Origin: Flavobacterium sp. | Lineage (GTDB): Bacteria > Bacteroidota > Bacteroidia > Flavobacteriales > Flavobacteriaceae | NCBI GenBank assembly: GCA_024709705.1 | Contig: JANJWE010000112.1 | Coordinates: 1-9,868, forward strand | Length of the DNA stretch: 9,868 nt | Reading direction: 5' to 3' | Shown here: positions 1-6,412 of the stretch, in pieces | How positions within the stretch are numbered: position 1 is the first letter of the stretch | Layout of the letters: every line of letters starts with the position of its first letter | Notes under the pieces: model-generated | Told to the model about the DNA's origin: nothing | What the model saw: the letters and a program-made list of their open reading frames with translations, nothing else | Databases searched by the model: none | Translations under genes and position numbers: made by a program

Positions 1-401
1 ATGGTTTGTCTCAATCTTTATATGGTTTTCAAGTGGGATTGTCTGTACCCATTTTATTCAACGGAAATATTGCAAAATCAAAAGTTGCCAAACTAGAAAC
101 CCAAGCTTGGGAATCACAAAAGAAGCAAGAAGAAACTAAAATAGATTCTTACATCAAACAAAAACAAGAAGAAGTAGAACAGCAACAACAAGCCATAGGT
201 TACTACAATGAATATGGAAAAAAAGTATCAGAAGAAATCATAAAAGTAGCCGACAATAGTTACAAACACGGTGAAATCGACTTCTTCCAATACATATTAA
301 GTTTAGAAAACGCCACAACCATTCAAGTAGATTACTTGGATGCCGTAATGCAATACAACATAACTATTTTAGATTTATATTACCTAAACATCGAGAACTA
401 A
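1..401 (+). CDS. TolC-like outer-membrane efflux domain, C-terminal end (5' partial)
   Basis: The reading frame is open from the window edge (in-frame codons from base 3), so the true start lies outside. About 132 residues are visible. They begin with a YGFQVGLSVPILFNG stretch, typical of the beta-barrel/equatorial part of TolC/CusC-type outer-membrane factors. A long Gln/Glu/Lys-rich alpha-helix follows, then a GEIDFFQYILSLENA motif characteristic of the final helices of this family. The protein would form the outer-membrane exit duct of an RND efflux system. In Bacteroidota this segment is often the C-terminal extension of a very long CusA/CzcA pump, so this could be the tail of a fused pump rather than a separate CusC; the window cannot decide. 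The TTG at base 6 is not a credible start. The stop overlaps the next start as TAATG, which suggests translational coupling with the adaptor gene. Confidence 0.85.
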   Translation, partial: GLSQSLYGFQVGLSVPILFNGNIAKSKVAKLETQAWESQKKQEETKIDSYIKQKQEEVEQQQQAIGYYNEYGKKVSEEIIKVADNSYKHGEIDFFQYILSLENATTIQVDYLDAVMQYNITILDLYYLNIEN

Positions 402-1516
402 TGATAAAAAATAGCATTTTAATAGCACTAATCGGATTATTCATTTCTTGCAAAGAAGAAAAAACCGAAGTTGTAACTCCAAATAATGGATTGATAACAG
501 TTACCAAAGAACAATTTCAATCTTCCAAAATGGAAATAGCCACTTTGGTTGAAAAGGAGTTTAACGTCACTGTTTCTGCATCAGGAAAAATTGATGTTCC
601 ACCACAATATAGGGCTAAAATTTCGCCTTTTATTGGTGGTTATGTAAAATCTTCTCAGTTTTTAGTGGGTGATAAAGTTTCCAAAGGACAAGTTTTGGTA
701 ACACTTGAAAACACAGAATACTTAGATATTCAAAAAGATTATGTAGAAGTTGCCGAACAAATTAATTACTTAAAATCAGAATTTGAGCGTCAAAAAACGT
801 TGTACAATGAGAAAATTACTTCTCAAAAAAACTATCTAAAAGCAGAAAGCGATTATCGCCAAGCCAAAGGAATGTATCAAGGTTTACGTGAGAAATTATT
901 GTTATTGAATATCAATCCTGCTAATGTTGAGAAAGGTAAATTTACTTCGGTAATTACTTTGACCGCTCCAATTTCAGGAGATATTACGGTTATGAATGCC
1001 AATGTAGGAATGTTTATGTCACCTTCAGATGTGATTATGGAAGTAGTGGATACCCAACATTTATTATTAAATTTAAATGTTTTTGAAAGTGATATTTTAA
1101 AAATTAAAGAAGGACAAAATATCGAATTTACGATTCCTCAAGCTTCAAAAGACGTATACAAATCTAAAGTAAAAACCGTTGGAAAATCAATCGAAAATAA
1201 AGATAGAAGTATTTCGGTTTTCGGCTTATTACAACCAGAATTAAAAGAAAAATTGTTGTCAGGAATGTTTGCCGAAGCTAAAATTAGCATCGCAACAAAA
1301 AAAGGCTTAAGTGTACCAAATGAAGCCGTAACAAAAAGTGGTGACAAGAATTTTGTACTTTTACTTGTGAAAGAAGCGAACAATAACTATAGTTTCAAGA
1401 AAACGTTAGTGCAAATAGGAGAAGTTTCAGAACATCATACTGAAATAATTTCAGATGAAAATATACATCAAGAATCAAAAATTTTAGTAAAAGGAGTTTT
1501 CGAATTAACGAATTAA
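401..1516 (+). CDS. RND efflux periplasmic adaptor (membrane fusion protein), CusB/CzcB-like lipoprotein
   Basis: This 371-residue protein bridges an inner-membrane RND pump and the outer-membrane duct. Residues 1-17 form a lipoprotein signal: a hydrophobic stretch ending LFISC, with Cys17 as the likely lipidated residue. Residues about 66-105 (ISPFIGGYVKSSQFLVGDKV and following) are the first half of the lipoyl/barrel-sandwich domain. Residues about 110-165 are a charged alpha-helical hairpin, and about 185-215 (LTAPISGDI) are the second lipoyl half. A beta-barrel domain and a membrane-proximal domain follow to about residue 370. This is the usual domain order and length of the CusB/CzcB type. 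The start overlaps the preceding stop by one base. The substrate cannot be read with certainty: heavy-metal cations are likely from the family, and I see no Met-rich or His-rich metal-binding tail. Cys17 is followed directly by Lys-Glu-Glu, discussed in the findings. Confidence 0.88.
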   Translation: MIKNSILIALIGLFISCKEEKTEVVTPNNGLITVTKEQFQSSKMEIATLVEKEFNVTVSASGKIDVPPQYRAKISPFIGGYVKSSQFLVGDKVSKGQVLVTLENTEYLDIQKDYVEVAEQINYLKSEFERQKTLYNEKITSQKNYLKAESDYRQAKGMYQGLREKLLLLNINPANVEKGKFTSVITLTAPISGDITVMNANVGMFMSPSDVIMEVVDTQHLLLNLNVFESDILKIKEGQNIEFTIPQASKDVYKSKVKTVGKSIENKDRSISVFGLLQPELKEKLLSGMFAEAKISIATKKGLSVPNEAVTKSGDKNFVLLLVKEANNNYSFKKTLVQIGEVSEHHTEIISDENIHQESKILVKGVFELTN

Positions 1517-1528
1517 AAAATAGAAATT

Positions 1529-2029
1529 ATGAATCAAGCACATTTACACCTGGTTTTTAACCACTTTCCAATCATCGGATTATTCTTTGGAATCGGAATT
1601 TTAGCATACGGAATTATAAAAAAACAAACTATTTTAGTTAATACGGCTTATGTAATGTTCATCTTTTGTATGATTATGGCAAAAGCTACAATGATGACAG
1701 GCGAAGGAGCTGAGGAAATTGTAGAAGAATTAGGTATTTCTCACGACATTATTCACGAACACGAGGAGTTAGCCGAAAAATTCATGAAAGTATTATATGC
1801 TCTTGGCTTACTTTCCATTGCCGGTTTGGTTGCAAATACCAAAAAGCACGCAAAAGCGAGTTTAGTATCCTATTTGGTTCTTGTTTTGGCTTTAGCCGGT
1901 TTGGTGTTCTCTAAATTTGTAGGAACTTCTGGAGGTGAAATTCGCCATACAGAAATCAGAACTTCAAATAATTCAAAAGCCACCTTACCGGAAGTTTATG
2001 CTCACGAAAAAGAAAGTGATGATAACTGA
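1529..2029 (+). CDS. Four-helix membrane protein, DUF2231-like, linked to efflux operon
   Basis: This 166-residue protein has four predicted membrane segments at about residues 8-30, 35-56, 86-103 and 110-131, and a hydrophilic C-terminal tail. It has no cleavable signal peptide. Notable residues are an AHLHLVFNHFPI start (His5, His7, His12), a GEGAEE loop (58-63), an SHDIIHEHEE segment (His72, His76, His78) and GGEIRHTEI after helix 4 (His140). The N-terminal NHFPI motif, size and topology resemble small membrane proteins of the DUF2231 type; this assignment is from memory of the family. The function is unknown. The repeated His and Glu residues near the membrane faces could bind metal or haem, which is inference. 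It starts 12 bases after the adaptor gene and is probably in the same transcript, which suggests an accessory role in metal efflux or sensing. Confidence 0.72.
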   Translation: MNQAHLHLVFNHFPIIGLFFGIGILAYGIIKKQTILVNTAYVMFIFCMIMAKATMMTGEGAEEIVEELGISHDIIHEHEELAEKFMKVLYALGLLSIAGLVANTKKHAKASLVSYLVLVLALAGLVFSKFVGTSGGEIRHTEIRTSNNSKATLPEVYAHEKESDDN

Positions 2030-2105
2030 TATGATTTTCAATGCGTTTTTTTTTGTAACAATTTGCTAAAATGTGCGTATAAAAAGTAAACCAAACTTAC
2101 TTGAG

Positions 2106-2924
2106 ATGAAAAAAGAATTCAATTTTAAAATCATTCCTACCGTTATTGGAGTTATTCTACTCCTCATTTTTTTTATAAAATCAACTATCACCATTGGATC
2201 CGGTGAAGCCGGTGTGCTTTATCGTACTTTCGATGGAGGTGTAGTTACAGATGAGCCCCCTTTGGGCGAAGGTTTTCATTTGGTTGCTCCTTGGAATGAT
2301 GTTTTTATCTATGAAGTTCGTCAACAGGAATTATCGGAACAAATGCAAGTGCTGTCTTCCAACGGTTTGGAAATCAAGTTAGATGCCACGGCTTGGTTTC
2401 ATCCGCAATATGAAAATACCGGAAAATTGCATAAAGAAAAAGGGGAGAATTACATTGAAAGAGTGATTCGACCCGCCATTCGTTCGGCAGCCAGAAGTGT
2501 GGTAGGAAGATATACTCCTGAACAATTGTATTCCACCAAAAGAGATGCTATTCAAGACGAAATTTTTACGGAAACCAAAAAGATTCTAGCCAATCAATAC
2601 GTGCAACTCAATGAAGTTTTAGTTCGTGATGTTACATTGCCATCTACCATTAAAACAGCGATTGAAACCAAACTAAAACAAGAACAAGAAAGTTTAGAAT
2701 ACGAATTCCGCTTAGAAAAAGCTCAAAAAGAAGCCGAACGTCAACGCATTGAAGCCGAAGGAAAAGCCAAAGCCAATCAAATTTTAAGTGCATCACTTAC
2801 TGATAAAATTTTACAGGAAAAAGGCATTCAGGCTACTTTAGAATTGTCTAAATCTCAAAACACTAAAGTCATTGTTATCGGTTCCGGAAAAGACGGAATG
2901 CCAATTATTTTGGGGAATCAATAG
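2106..2924 (+). CDS. Prohibitin-family SPFH membrane protein
   Basis: This 272-residue protein starts at ATG 2106; an in-frame GTG at 2073 would add 11 polar residues before the membrane anchor and is less likely. One transmembrane anchor lies at about residues 9-25. The SPFH/Band 7 domain runs from about 28 to 200, starting with ITIGSGEAGVLYRTFDGG. A charged coiled coil at about 185-225 contains LEKAQKEAERQRIEAEG. The C-terminus has the prohibitin-like segments LTDKILQEKGIQATLELSKS and VIVIGSGKDGMPIIL. Such proteins form large ring- or cage-shaped membrane oligomers; family members in other organisms restrain membrane proteases such as FtsH or organise membrane domains. That role is established for relatives and only inferred here. 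It stands alone: 76 bases separate it from the efflux genes, and the his promoter begins about 30 bases after its stop. I see no clear promoter of its own. Confidence 0.9.
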   Translation: MKKEFNFKIIPTVIGVILLLIFFIKSTITIGSGEAGVLYRTFDGGVVTDEPPLGEGFHLVAPWNDVFIYEVRQQELSEQMQVLSSNGLEIKLDATAWFHPQYENTGKLHKEKGENYIERVIRPAIRSAARSVVGRYTPEQLYSTKRDAIQDEIFTETKKILANQYVQLNEVLVRDVTLPSTIKTAIETKLKQEQESLEYEFRLEKAQKEAERQRIEAEGKAKANQILSASLTDKILQEKGIQATLELSKSQNTKVIVIGSGKDGMPIILGNQ

Positions 2925-2953
2925 TTCAACAAATCATAAAGTTTCTAAATTTT

Positions 2954-2985
2954 TTGTTTTCTAAAAATTTTAGTCATTACATTTG
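2954..2985 (+). promoter_or_regulatory. Bacteroidota-type promoter of the his operon
   Basis: The -7 element TACATTTG (2978-2985) matches TAnnTTTG exactly. A TTG -33 element ends a T-run at 2954-2956, with 21 bases between the two, within the range reported for Flavobacterium promoters. Transcription should begin near 2989-2993, leaving only about 15 bases before the leader peptide start. A perfect 6+1+6 palindrome, CTAAAAATTTTAG (2961-2973), lies between the two elements. Confidence 0.75.
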
Positions 2986-3005
2986 TAGCACAAAATAGAA
3001 TAAAA

Positions 3006-3059
3006 ATGTTTTCAATTCAATTACATCATCACCATCATACCTCCGCTCAAGCGAAGTAA
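3006..3059 (+). CDS. hisL: Histidine operon leader peptide
   Basis: This short reading frame encodes MFSIQLHHHHHTSAQAK, 17 residues with five consecutive His codons (3024-3038: CAT CAT CAC CAT CAT). It begins with ATG after an A-rich stretch and ends with TAA at 3057-3059, 31 bases before the terminator stem. It lies between the his promoter and hisG and has no role as a product that I can see. Its translation would measure the supply of charged histidyl-tRNA, as in other amino-acid operon leaders. The codons after the His run (3046-3053) are also the antiterminator segment, so a ribosome that finishes the peptide covers that segment and a ribosome stalled at the His codons leaves it free. 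The assignment rests on the His run and the surrounding RNA structure. Confidence 0.93.
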   Translation: MFSIQLHHHHHTSAQAK

Positions 3060-3122
3060 TGATGCTATGTAATGAAACCATATAAATCAGAAACCCGTTT
3101 GAGTACATCAAGCGGGTTTTTT
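3033..3122 (+). promoter_or_regulatory. Ribosome-mediated his attenuator (alternative RNA structures)
   Basis: Three mutually exclusive pairings can be read. (a) The last His codons CATCAT (3033-3038) pair with ATGATG (3059-3064), and A3039-C3040 can add two pairs across a bulged A; this folds the leader when no ribosome is present. (b) Antiterminator: CTCAAGCG (3046-3053) pairs with CGTTTGAG (3096-3103), eight pairs including one G-U. (c) Terminator: 3091-3102 pairs with 3108-3119. Pairing (b) uses the left arm of (c). The sequence TCAAGCG occurs both in the leader (3047-3053) and in the right arm of the terminator (3108-3114), so the two copies compete for the same partner. Stalling at 3024-3038 should favour (b) and read-through into hisG. 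Confidence 0.88.
3091..3122 (+). terminator. Intrinsic terminator of the his attenuator
   Basis: The left arm AAACCCGTTTGA (3091-3102), five-base loop GTACA (3103-3107) and right arm TCAAGCGGGTTT (3108-3119) form a 12-bp stem with a single G-U pair. Six T residues (3117-3122, the first three within the stem) follow, then CTT. It is strong, GC-rich for this genome, and placed 55 bases before hisG. Confidence 0.93.
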
Positions 3123-3177
3123 CTTATTCAGCATTTTTAAAATCCCTTGGTGTACTTTTTTAAAACAAAATTTAAAA

Positions 3178-4035
3178 ATGAATACCTTAAAAATTGCCAT
3201 TCAAAAATCAGGTCGCCTTCACGACGAAAGTATCCAAATTCTTAGAGATTGTGGTATTTCGGTTTATAATGGAAACGACCAACTCAAAGTTACCGCTTCC
3301 AATTTTCCCTTAGAAGTGTATTATCTGCGTAACTCAGACATTCCCCAATATTTGATTGATGGAGTGGTAGATATTGCCATAGTTGGTGATAATTTATTGG
3401 TCGAAAAAGGGCAAAACATTCAAATTGCCGAGAAACTAGGTTTCTCCAAATGCAAAGTTTCCGTTGCGGTGCCTAAGAATTTCAATTACAATTCGATTCA
3501 AGATTTAAACGGATTACGCGTGGCTACTTCGTATCCAAAAACCGTTGTAGATTATTTTTCTTCCAAAGGAATTTCCGTAGACATTCACCAAATTTCAGGT
3601 TCCGTTGAAATTGCTCCAAACATCGGACTTTCCGATGCGATTGTTGATATCGTTTCAAGCGGAAGTACGTTATTCAAAAACGGTTTGAAAGAAGTTGAAG
3701 TGATACTAAAAAGCGAAGCCGTATTAGCGGTTTCTCCTCAAATTTCTGATGAAGCCAAACAAGTTTTAACCAAACTTAAATTCCGAATTCAAGCCGTTTT
3801 ACGTTCAAGAAAATCAAAATATATTTTGATGAATGTACCCAATGATAAAATTGCAGAAATCAGTAAAATTCTTCCGGTTTTAAAAAGTCCAACAGTAATG
3901 CCATTAGCAGAAGAAGGTTGGAGTAGTGTGCATTCTGTAATTGACGAAGATAAATTTTGGGAAGTTATTGACCAACTAAAAGAAGCCGGAGCCGAAGGCA
4001 TTTTAGTTTGCCCAATTGAAAAAATGGTTCTGTAA
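3178..4035 (+). CDS. hisG: ATP phosphoribosyltransferase, long form
   Basis: This enzyme catalyses the first committed step of histidine synthesis, joining ATP and PRPP to give phosphoribosyl-ATP, in the cytoplasm. At 285 residues it is the long form. The catalytic domain covers about residues 1-208 and contains ATSYPKTVVDYF (116-127). The PRPP-binding signature runs from Glu144 to Leu165, including GLSDAIVDIVSSGSTL. Residues about 210-283 are the C-terminal regulatory domain (ACT-like fold), ending near EGILVCPIEKMV. That domain normally carries the histidine feedback site in long-form enzymes, so feedback inhibition is expected in addition to transcriptional attenuation, and no HisZ partner should be needed. 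It is the first gene after the attenuator. Its ATG follows an A/T-rich stretch without a Shine-Dalgarno sequence. Confidence 0.97.
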   Translation: MNTLKIAIQKSGRLHDESIQILRDCGISVYNGNDQLKVTASNFPLEVYYLRNSDIPQYLIDGVVDIAIVGDNLLVEKGQNIQIAEKLGFSKCKVSVAVPKNFNYNSIQDLNGLRVATSYPKTVVDYFSSKGISVDIHQISGSVEIAPNIGLSDAIVDIVSSGSTLFKNGLKEVEVILKSEAVLAVSPQISDEAKQVLTKLKFRIQAVLRSRKSKYILMNVPNDKIAEISKILPVLKSPTVMPLAEEGWSSVHSVIDEDKFWEVIDQLKEAGAEGILVCPIEKMVL

Positions 4036-4042
4036 AAGAAAA

Positions 4043-4070
4043 TAGAGAATAGAATTTAGAATATAGACTT
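4043..4070 (+). repeat. Heptanucleotide tandem repeat, 4 units of TAGANNN
   Basis: Four units that begin TAGA start at 4043, 4050, 4057 and 4064, exactly seven bases apart. The last unit ends at 4070, directly against the hisD ATG at 4071. The array fills most of the 35-base hisG-hisD spacer. Confidence 0.8.
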
Positions 4071-5345
4071 ATGAAAAAAATATACAATCCAAAACCGGAA
4101 ACGTGGTCACAAATTTGCAAAAGACCAACGCAAACGTTCTCTGATGTAGAAGAAACGGTAAAGCAAATTTTCAAAGAAGTACAACAAAAAGGTGATCAAG
4201 CCATTGCCAAATATGTCTCTTTCTTTGATGGCGTAACTTTAGAAAATAGTCAAGTAACTTCAGAAGAAATTGAAATCGCTAAAAGTGAAGTTTCAGATGA
4301 GCTAAAAGAAGCCATTCAACTAGCCAAATCCAATATCGAACAATTTCACGCAGCTCAAAAAACAAATAAAATTGTGGTAGAAACGACTATTGGAGTTACG
4401 TGTTGGCAAGAAAAACGTCCCATACAAAAAGTGGGTTTGTACATTCCGGGCGGAACAGCTCCTTTGTTTTCAACGGTTTTAATGTTGGCAGTTCCTGCAA
4501 AATTAGCAGGTTGTAAAGAAATTGTTTTGTGTTCGCCACCCGATAAAAACGGAAAAATTAATGCCGCAATTCTATATGCTGCCGATTTGTGCGGGGTAAC
4601 AAAAATTTACAAAGTGGGCGGAATTCAAGCCATTGCCGGGATGACATTCGGAACAGTAACCATTCCGCAAGTGTATAAAATCTTCGGACCAGGAAATCAA
4701 TTTGTAACGATTGCCAAGCAATTTGCTTCCCAAAACGGCGTAGCAATTGACATGCCTGCTGGTCCAAGTGAATTGTTAGTGTATGCAGATGAAACGGCAA
4801 TTCCAAGTTTTGTAGCTTCCGATTTATTAAGTCAAGCCGAACACGGAAAAGATAGCCAAGTGATTTTAGTTACGACCAATAAAAATATTTTAAACGATGT
4901 CGAAGAAGAAATCTACAAGCAATTGAAAGTTCTTCCAAGACAAGAAATCGCACAAGTGGCCATTCAAAATTCCAAATTAATCTTCGTTGAAACCGAAAAA
5001 ACGGCGTTATCATTAATTAATGAATACGGTCCAGAGCATTTTATCGTATGTTCTAAGAATGAAGATTATTTCGTTGATGGCATTCAAAATGCAGGTTCGA
5101 TTTTTATTGGGAATTATACACCAGAAAGTGCCGGTGATTATGCTTCAGGAACCAATCACACACTACCAACAAATGGTTATTCAAAGAGTTATAGCGGTGT
5201 AAATCTGGAAAGTTTCTTAAAAGCGATGACCTTCCAAAAAATATCAAATGAAGGAATTCAAAACATCGGAAAAGCGATAGAAACCATGGCGGAAGCCGAA
5301 GGTTTGCAGGCACACAAAAATGCAGTTACATTAAGACTAAAATAA
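4071..5345 (+). CDS. hisD: Histidinol dehydrogenase
   Basis: This cytoplasmic zinc enzyme carries out the last two steps of the pathway, oxidising L-histidinol through the aldehyde to L-histidine with two NAD+. The 424-residue length is normal. Zinc ligands expected from the family are all present: Gln255 and His258 in LSQAEHG, Asp356 in AGDYASGTNHTLPTNG, and His415 near the C-terminus in LQAHKNAV. The catalytic pair Glu322-His323 lies in YGPEHFIV. The family signature IDMPAGPSE is at 226-234, and a FGPGNQFVTIAK segment at 205-216 belongs to the nucleotide-binding core. All positions are offset by four from the E. coli enzyme as I recall its numbering, which supports the chosen start. The gene follows hisG by 35 bases of heptad repeat and precedes hisC by five bases. 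Confidence 0.98.
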   Translation: MKKIYNPKPETWSQICKRPTQTFSDVEETVKQIFKEVQQKGDQAIAKYVSFFDGVTLENSQVTSEEIEIAKSEVSDELKEAIQLAKSNIEQFHAAQKTNKIVVETTIGVTCWQEKRPIQKVGLYIPGGTAPLFSTVLMLAVPAKLAGCKEIVLCSPPDKNGKINAAILYAADLCGVTKIYKVGGIQAIAGMTFGTVTIPQVYKIFGPGNQFVTIAKQFASQNGVAIDMPAGPSELLVYADETAIPSFVASDLLSQAEHGKDSQVILVTTNKNILNDVEEEIYKQLKVLPRQEIAQVAIQNSKLIFVETEKTALSLINEYGPEHFIVCSKNEDYFVDGIQNAGSIFIGNYTPESAGDYASGTNHTLPTNGYSKSYSGVNLESFLKAMTFQKISNEGIQNIGKAIETMAEAEGLQAHKNAVTLRLK

Positions 5346-5350
5346 GAGCT

Positions 5351-6412
5351 ATGAATTTAGAAAACTTAATCCGAGAAAACGTTAAAAAACTGAGTCCCTA
5401 TTCCTCTGCACGAGACGAATTTGAACAGTTTACAAAGCAAATGATTTATCTAGATGCTAATGAAAATCCGTTTTCTAACGGTATGAATCGCTATCCGGAT
5501 CCGCAACAAAAGGAACTAAAAGCTATTATTGGCGATAAAAATAATATTCAAAAAGATAATATTCTTTTAGGAAACGGAAGTGATGAAGTCTTAGATTTGA
5601 TTTTCAGAGCTTTTTGTGAACCGAATCGCGATAATATCATCACATTGCCACCAACCTACGGAATGTATGGGGTTTTAGCGAACATCAATGCTATTGAAAA
5701 TCGTGAAGTAGTACTAAATGAAGAATTTCAACCGAATGTTGAAGCCATTCTAAATGCTGTGGATAACAATACGAAAATCATCTTTTTGTGTTCGCCTAAC
5801 AACCCAACAGGAAATTCTTTTACGAATTCATCGGTAATTAAAATTTTGAATCAATTCAATGGGTTGGTGGTAATTGATGAAGCGTATATCGATTTCTCCA
5901 AAGACGAAAGTTGGTTAAGCGTTTTGAAAGATTTTCCGAATTTGATGATCACCCAAACGTTGTCAAAAGCCTATGCCATGGCGGGTTTACGTATTGGAAT
6001 TTTATATGCTTCCAAAGAAATTATTGCAGTTTTAAATAAAATCAAACCACCTTATAATATTAATGTTTTGTCTCAAGAAACAGCAGTAAAAAAGTTGATG
6101 CAAAACTCGATGCCAACTCAAGTAAAAAAAATAAAAATCGAACGAAATATACTTATCAAAGCCCTTTCAAAATGCGAATTTGTTGAGAAAATATATCCTT
6201 CGGATGCCAATTTTATTTTGATTAAAGTAGATGATGCCAATTTCAGATACCAACAATTTATAGAAAATGGAGTGGTGGTTCGTAACCGAAGCAATCAACC
6301 TTTATGCGAAAATTGTTTACGAATCAGTATTGGAACCAAAGAAGAAAACGAACAAATTATGGAATTACTAAAAACCTTCAACAATGCCGAAAAAAATACT
6401 ATTTATCGATAG
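5351..6412 (+). CDS. hisC: Histidinol-phosphate aminotransferase
   Basis: This PLP-dependent enzyme (fold type I, class II aminotransferase) moves an amino group from glutamate to imidazole-acetol phosphate, giving histidinol phosphate. The length of 353 residues is typical. Visible motifs are YLDANENP (33-40, N-terminal substrate segment), LGNGSDE (73-79, cofactor phosphate site), SPNNPTG (148-154) and VIDEAYIDF with Asp176, which contacts the PLP ring nitrogen. Lys206 in [14 protein letters not shown] is the Schiff-base lysine, and Arg214 is a phosphate-binding arginine. Arg324 in CLRISIGT is the expected substrate-binding arginine. It starts five bases after hisD, and its last 29 bases overlap the start of hisB in another frame, so the three are very likely co-translated or coupled. 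Confidence 0.97.
   Translation: MNLENLIRENVKKLSPYSSARDEFEQFTKQMIYLDANENPFSNGMNRYPDPQQKELKAIIGDKNNIQKDNILLGNGSDEVLDLIFRAFCEPNRDNIITLPPTYGMYGVLANINAIENREVVLNEEFQPNVEAILNAVDNNTKIIFLCSPNNPTGNSFTNSSVIKILNQFNGLVVIDEAYIDFSKDESWLSVLKDFPNLMITQTLSKAYAMAGLRIGILYASKEIIAVLNKIKPPYNINVLSQETAVKKLMQNSMPTQVKKIKIERNILIKALSKCEFVEKIYPSDANFILIKVDDANFRYQQFIENGVVVRNRSNQPLCENCLRISIGTKEENEQIMELLKTFNNAEKNTIYR

Noticed and set aside
6..8. TTG at base 6 as the start of a 131-residue protein
   Set aside because: The frame is open to the window edge and the first residues are already within a TolC-like domain.
2046..2064. Terminator or promoter between the efflux genes and the prohibitin-like gene
   Set aside because: The nine-T run has no GC-rich stem before it. 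TAACAATTTG has two bases too many between TA and TTTG to fit TAnnTTTG.
2073..2105. GTG start at 2073 for the prohibitin-like gene
   Set aside because: It adds 11 polar, non-conserved residues before the membrane anchor, while ATG 2106 gives the usual short N-terminus.
3060..3090. Further tiny reading frames behind the leader stop
   Set aside because: The ATGs at 3063-3075 give only a few codons and are better explained as the ATGATG pairing segment of the attenuator.
4558..4806. Antisense reading frame of 82 codons inside hisD
   Set aside because: It is a shadow of the hisD coding sequence with atypical composition and no start context; the same applies to the other antisense frames in this window.
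5020..5202. 60-codon reading frame inside hisD on the + strand
   Set aside because: It lies wholly within a well-conserved enzyme gene in another frame and has no recognisable features.
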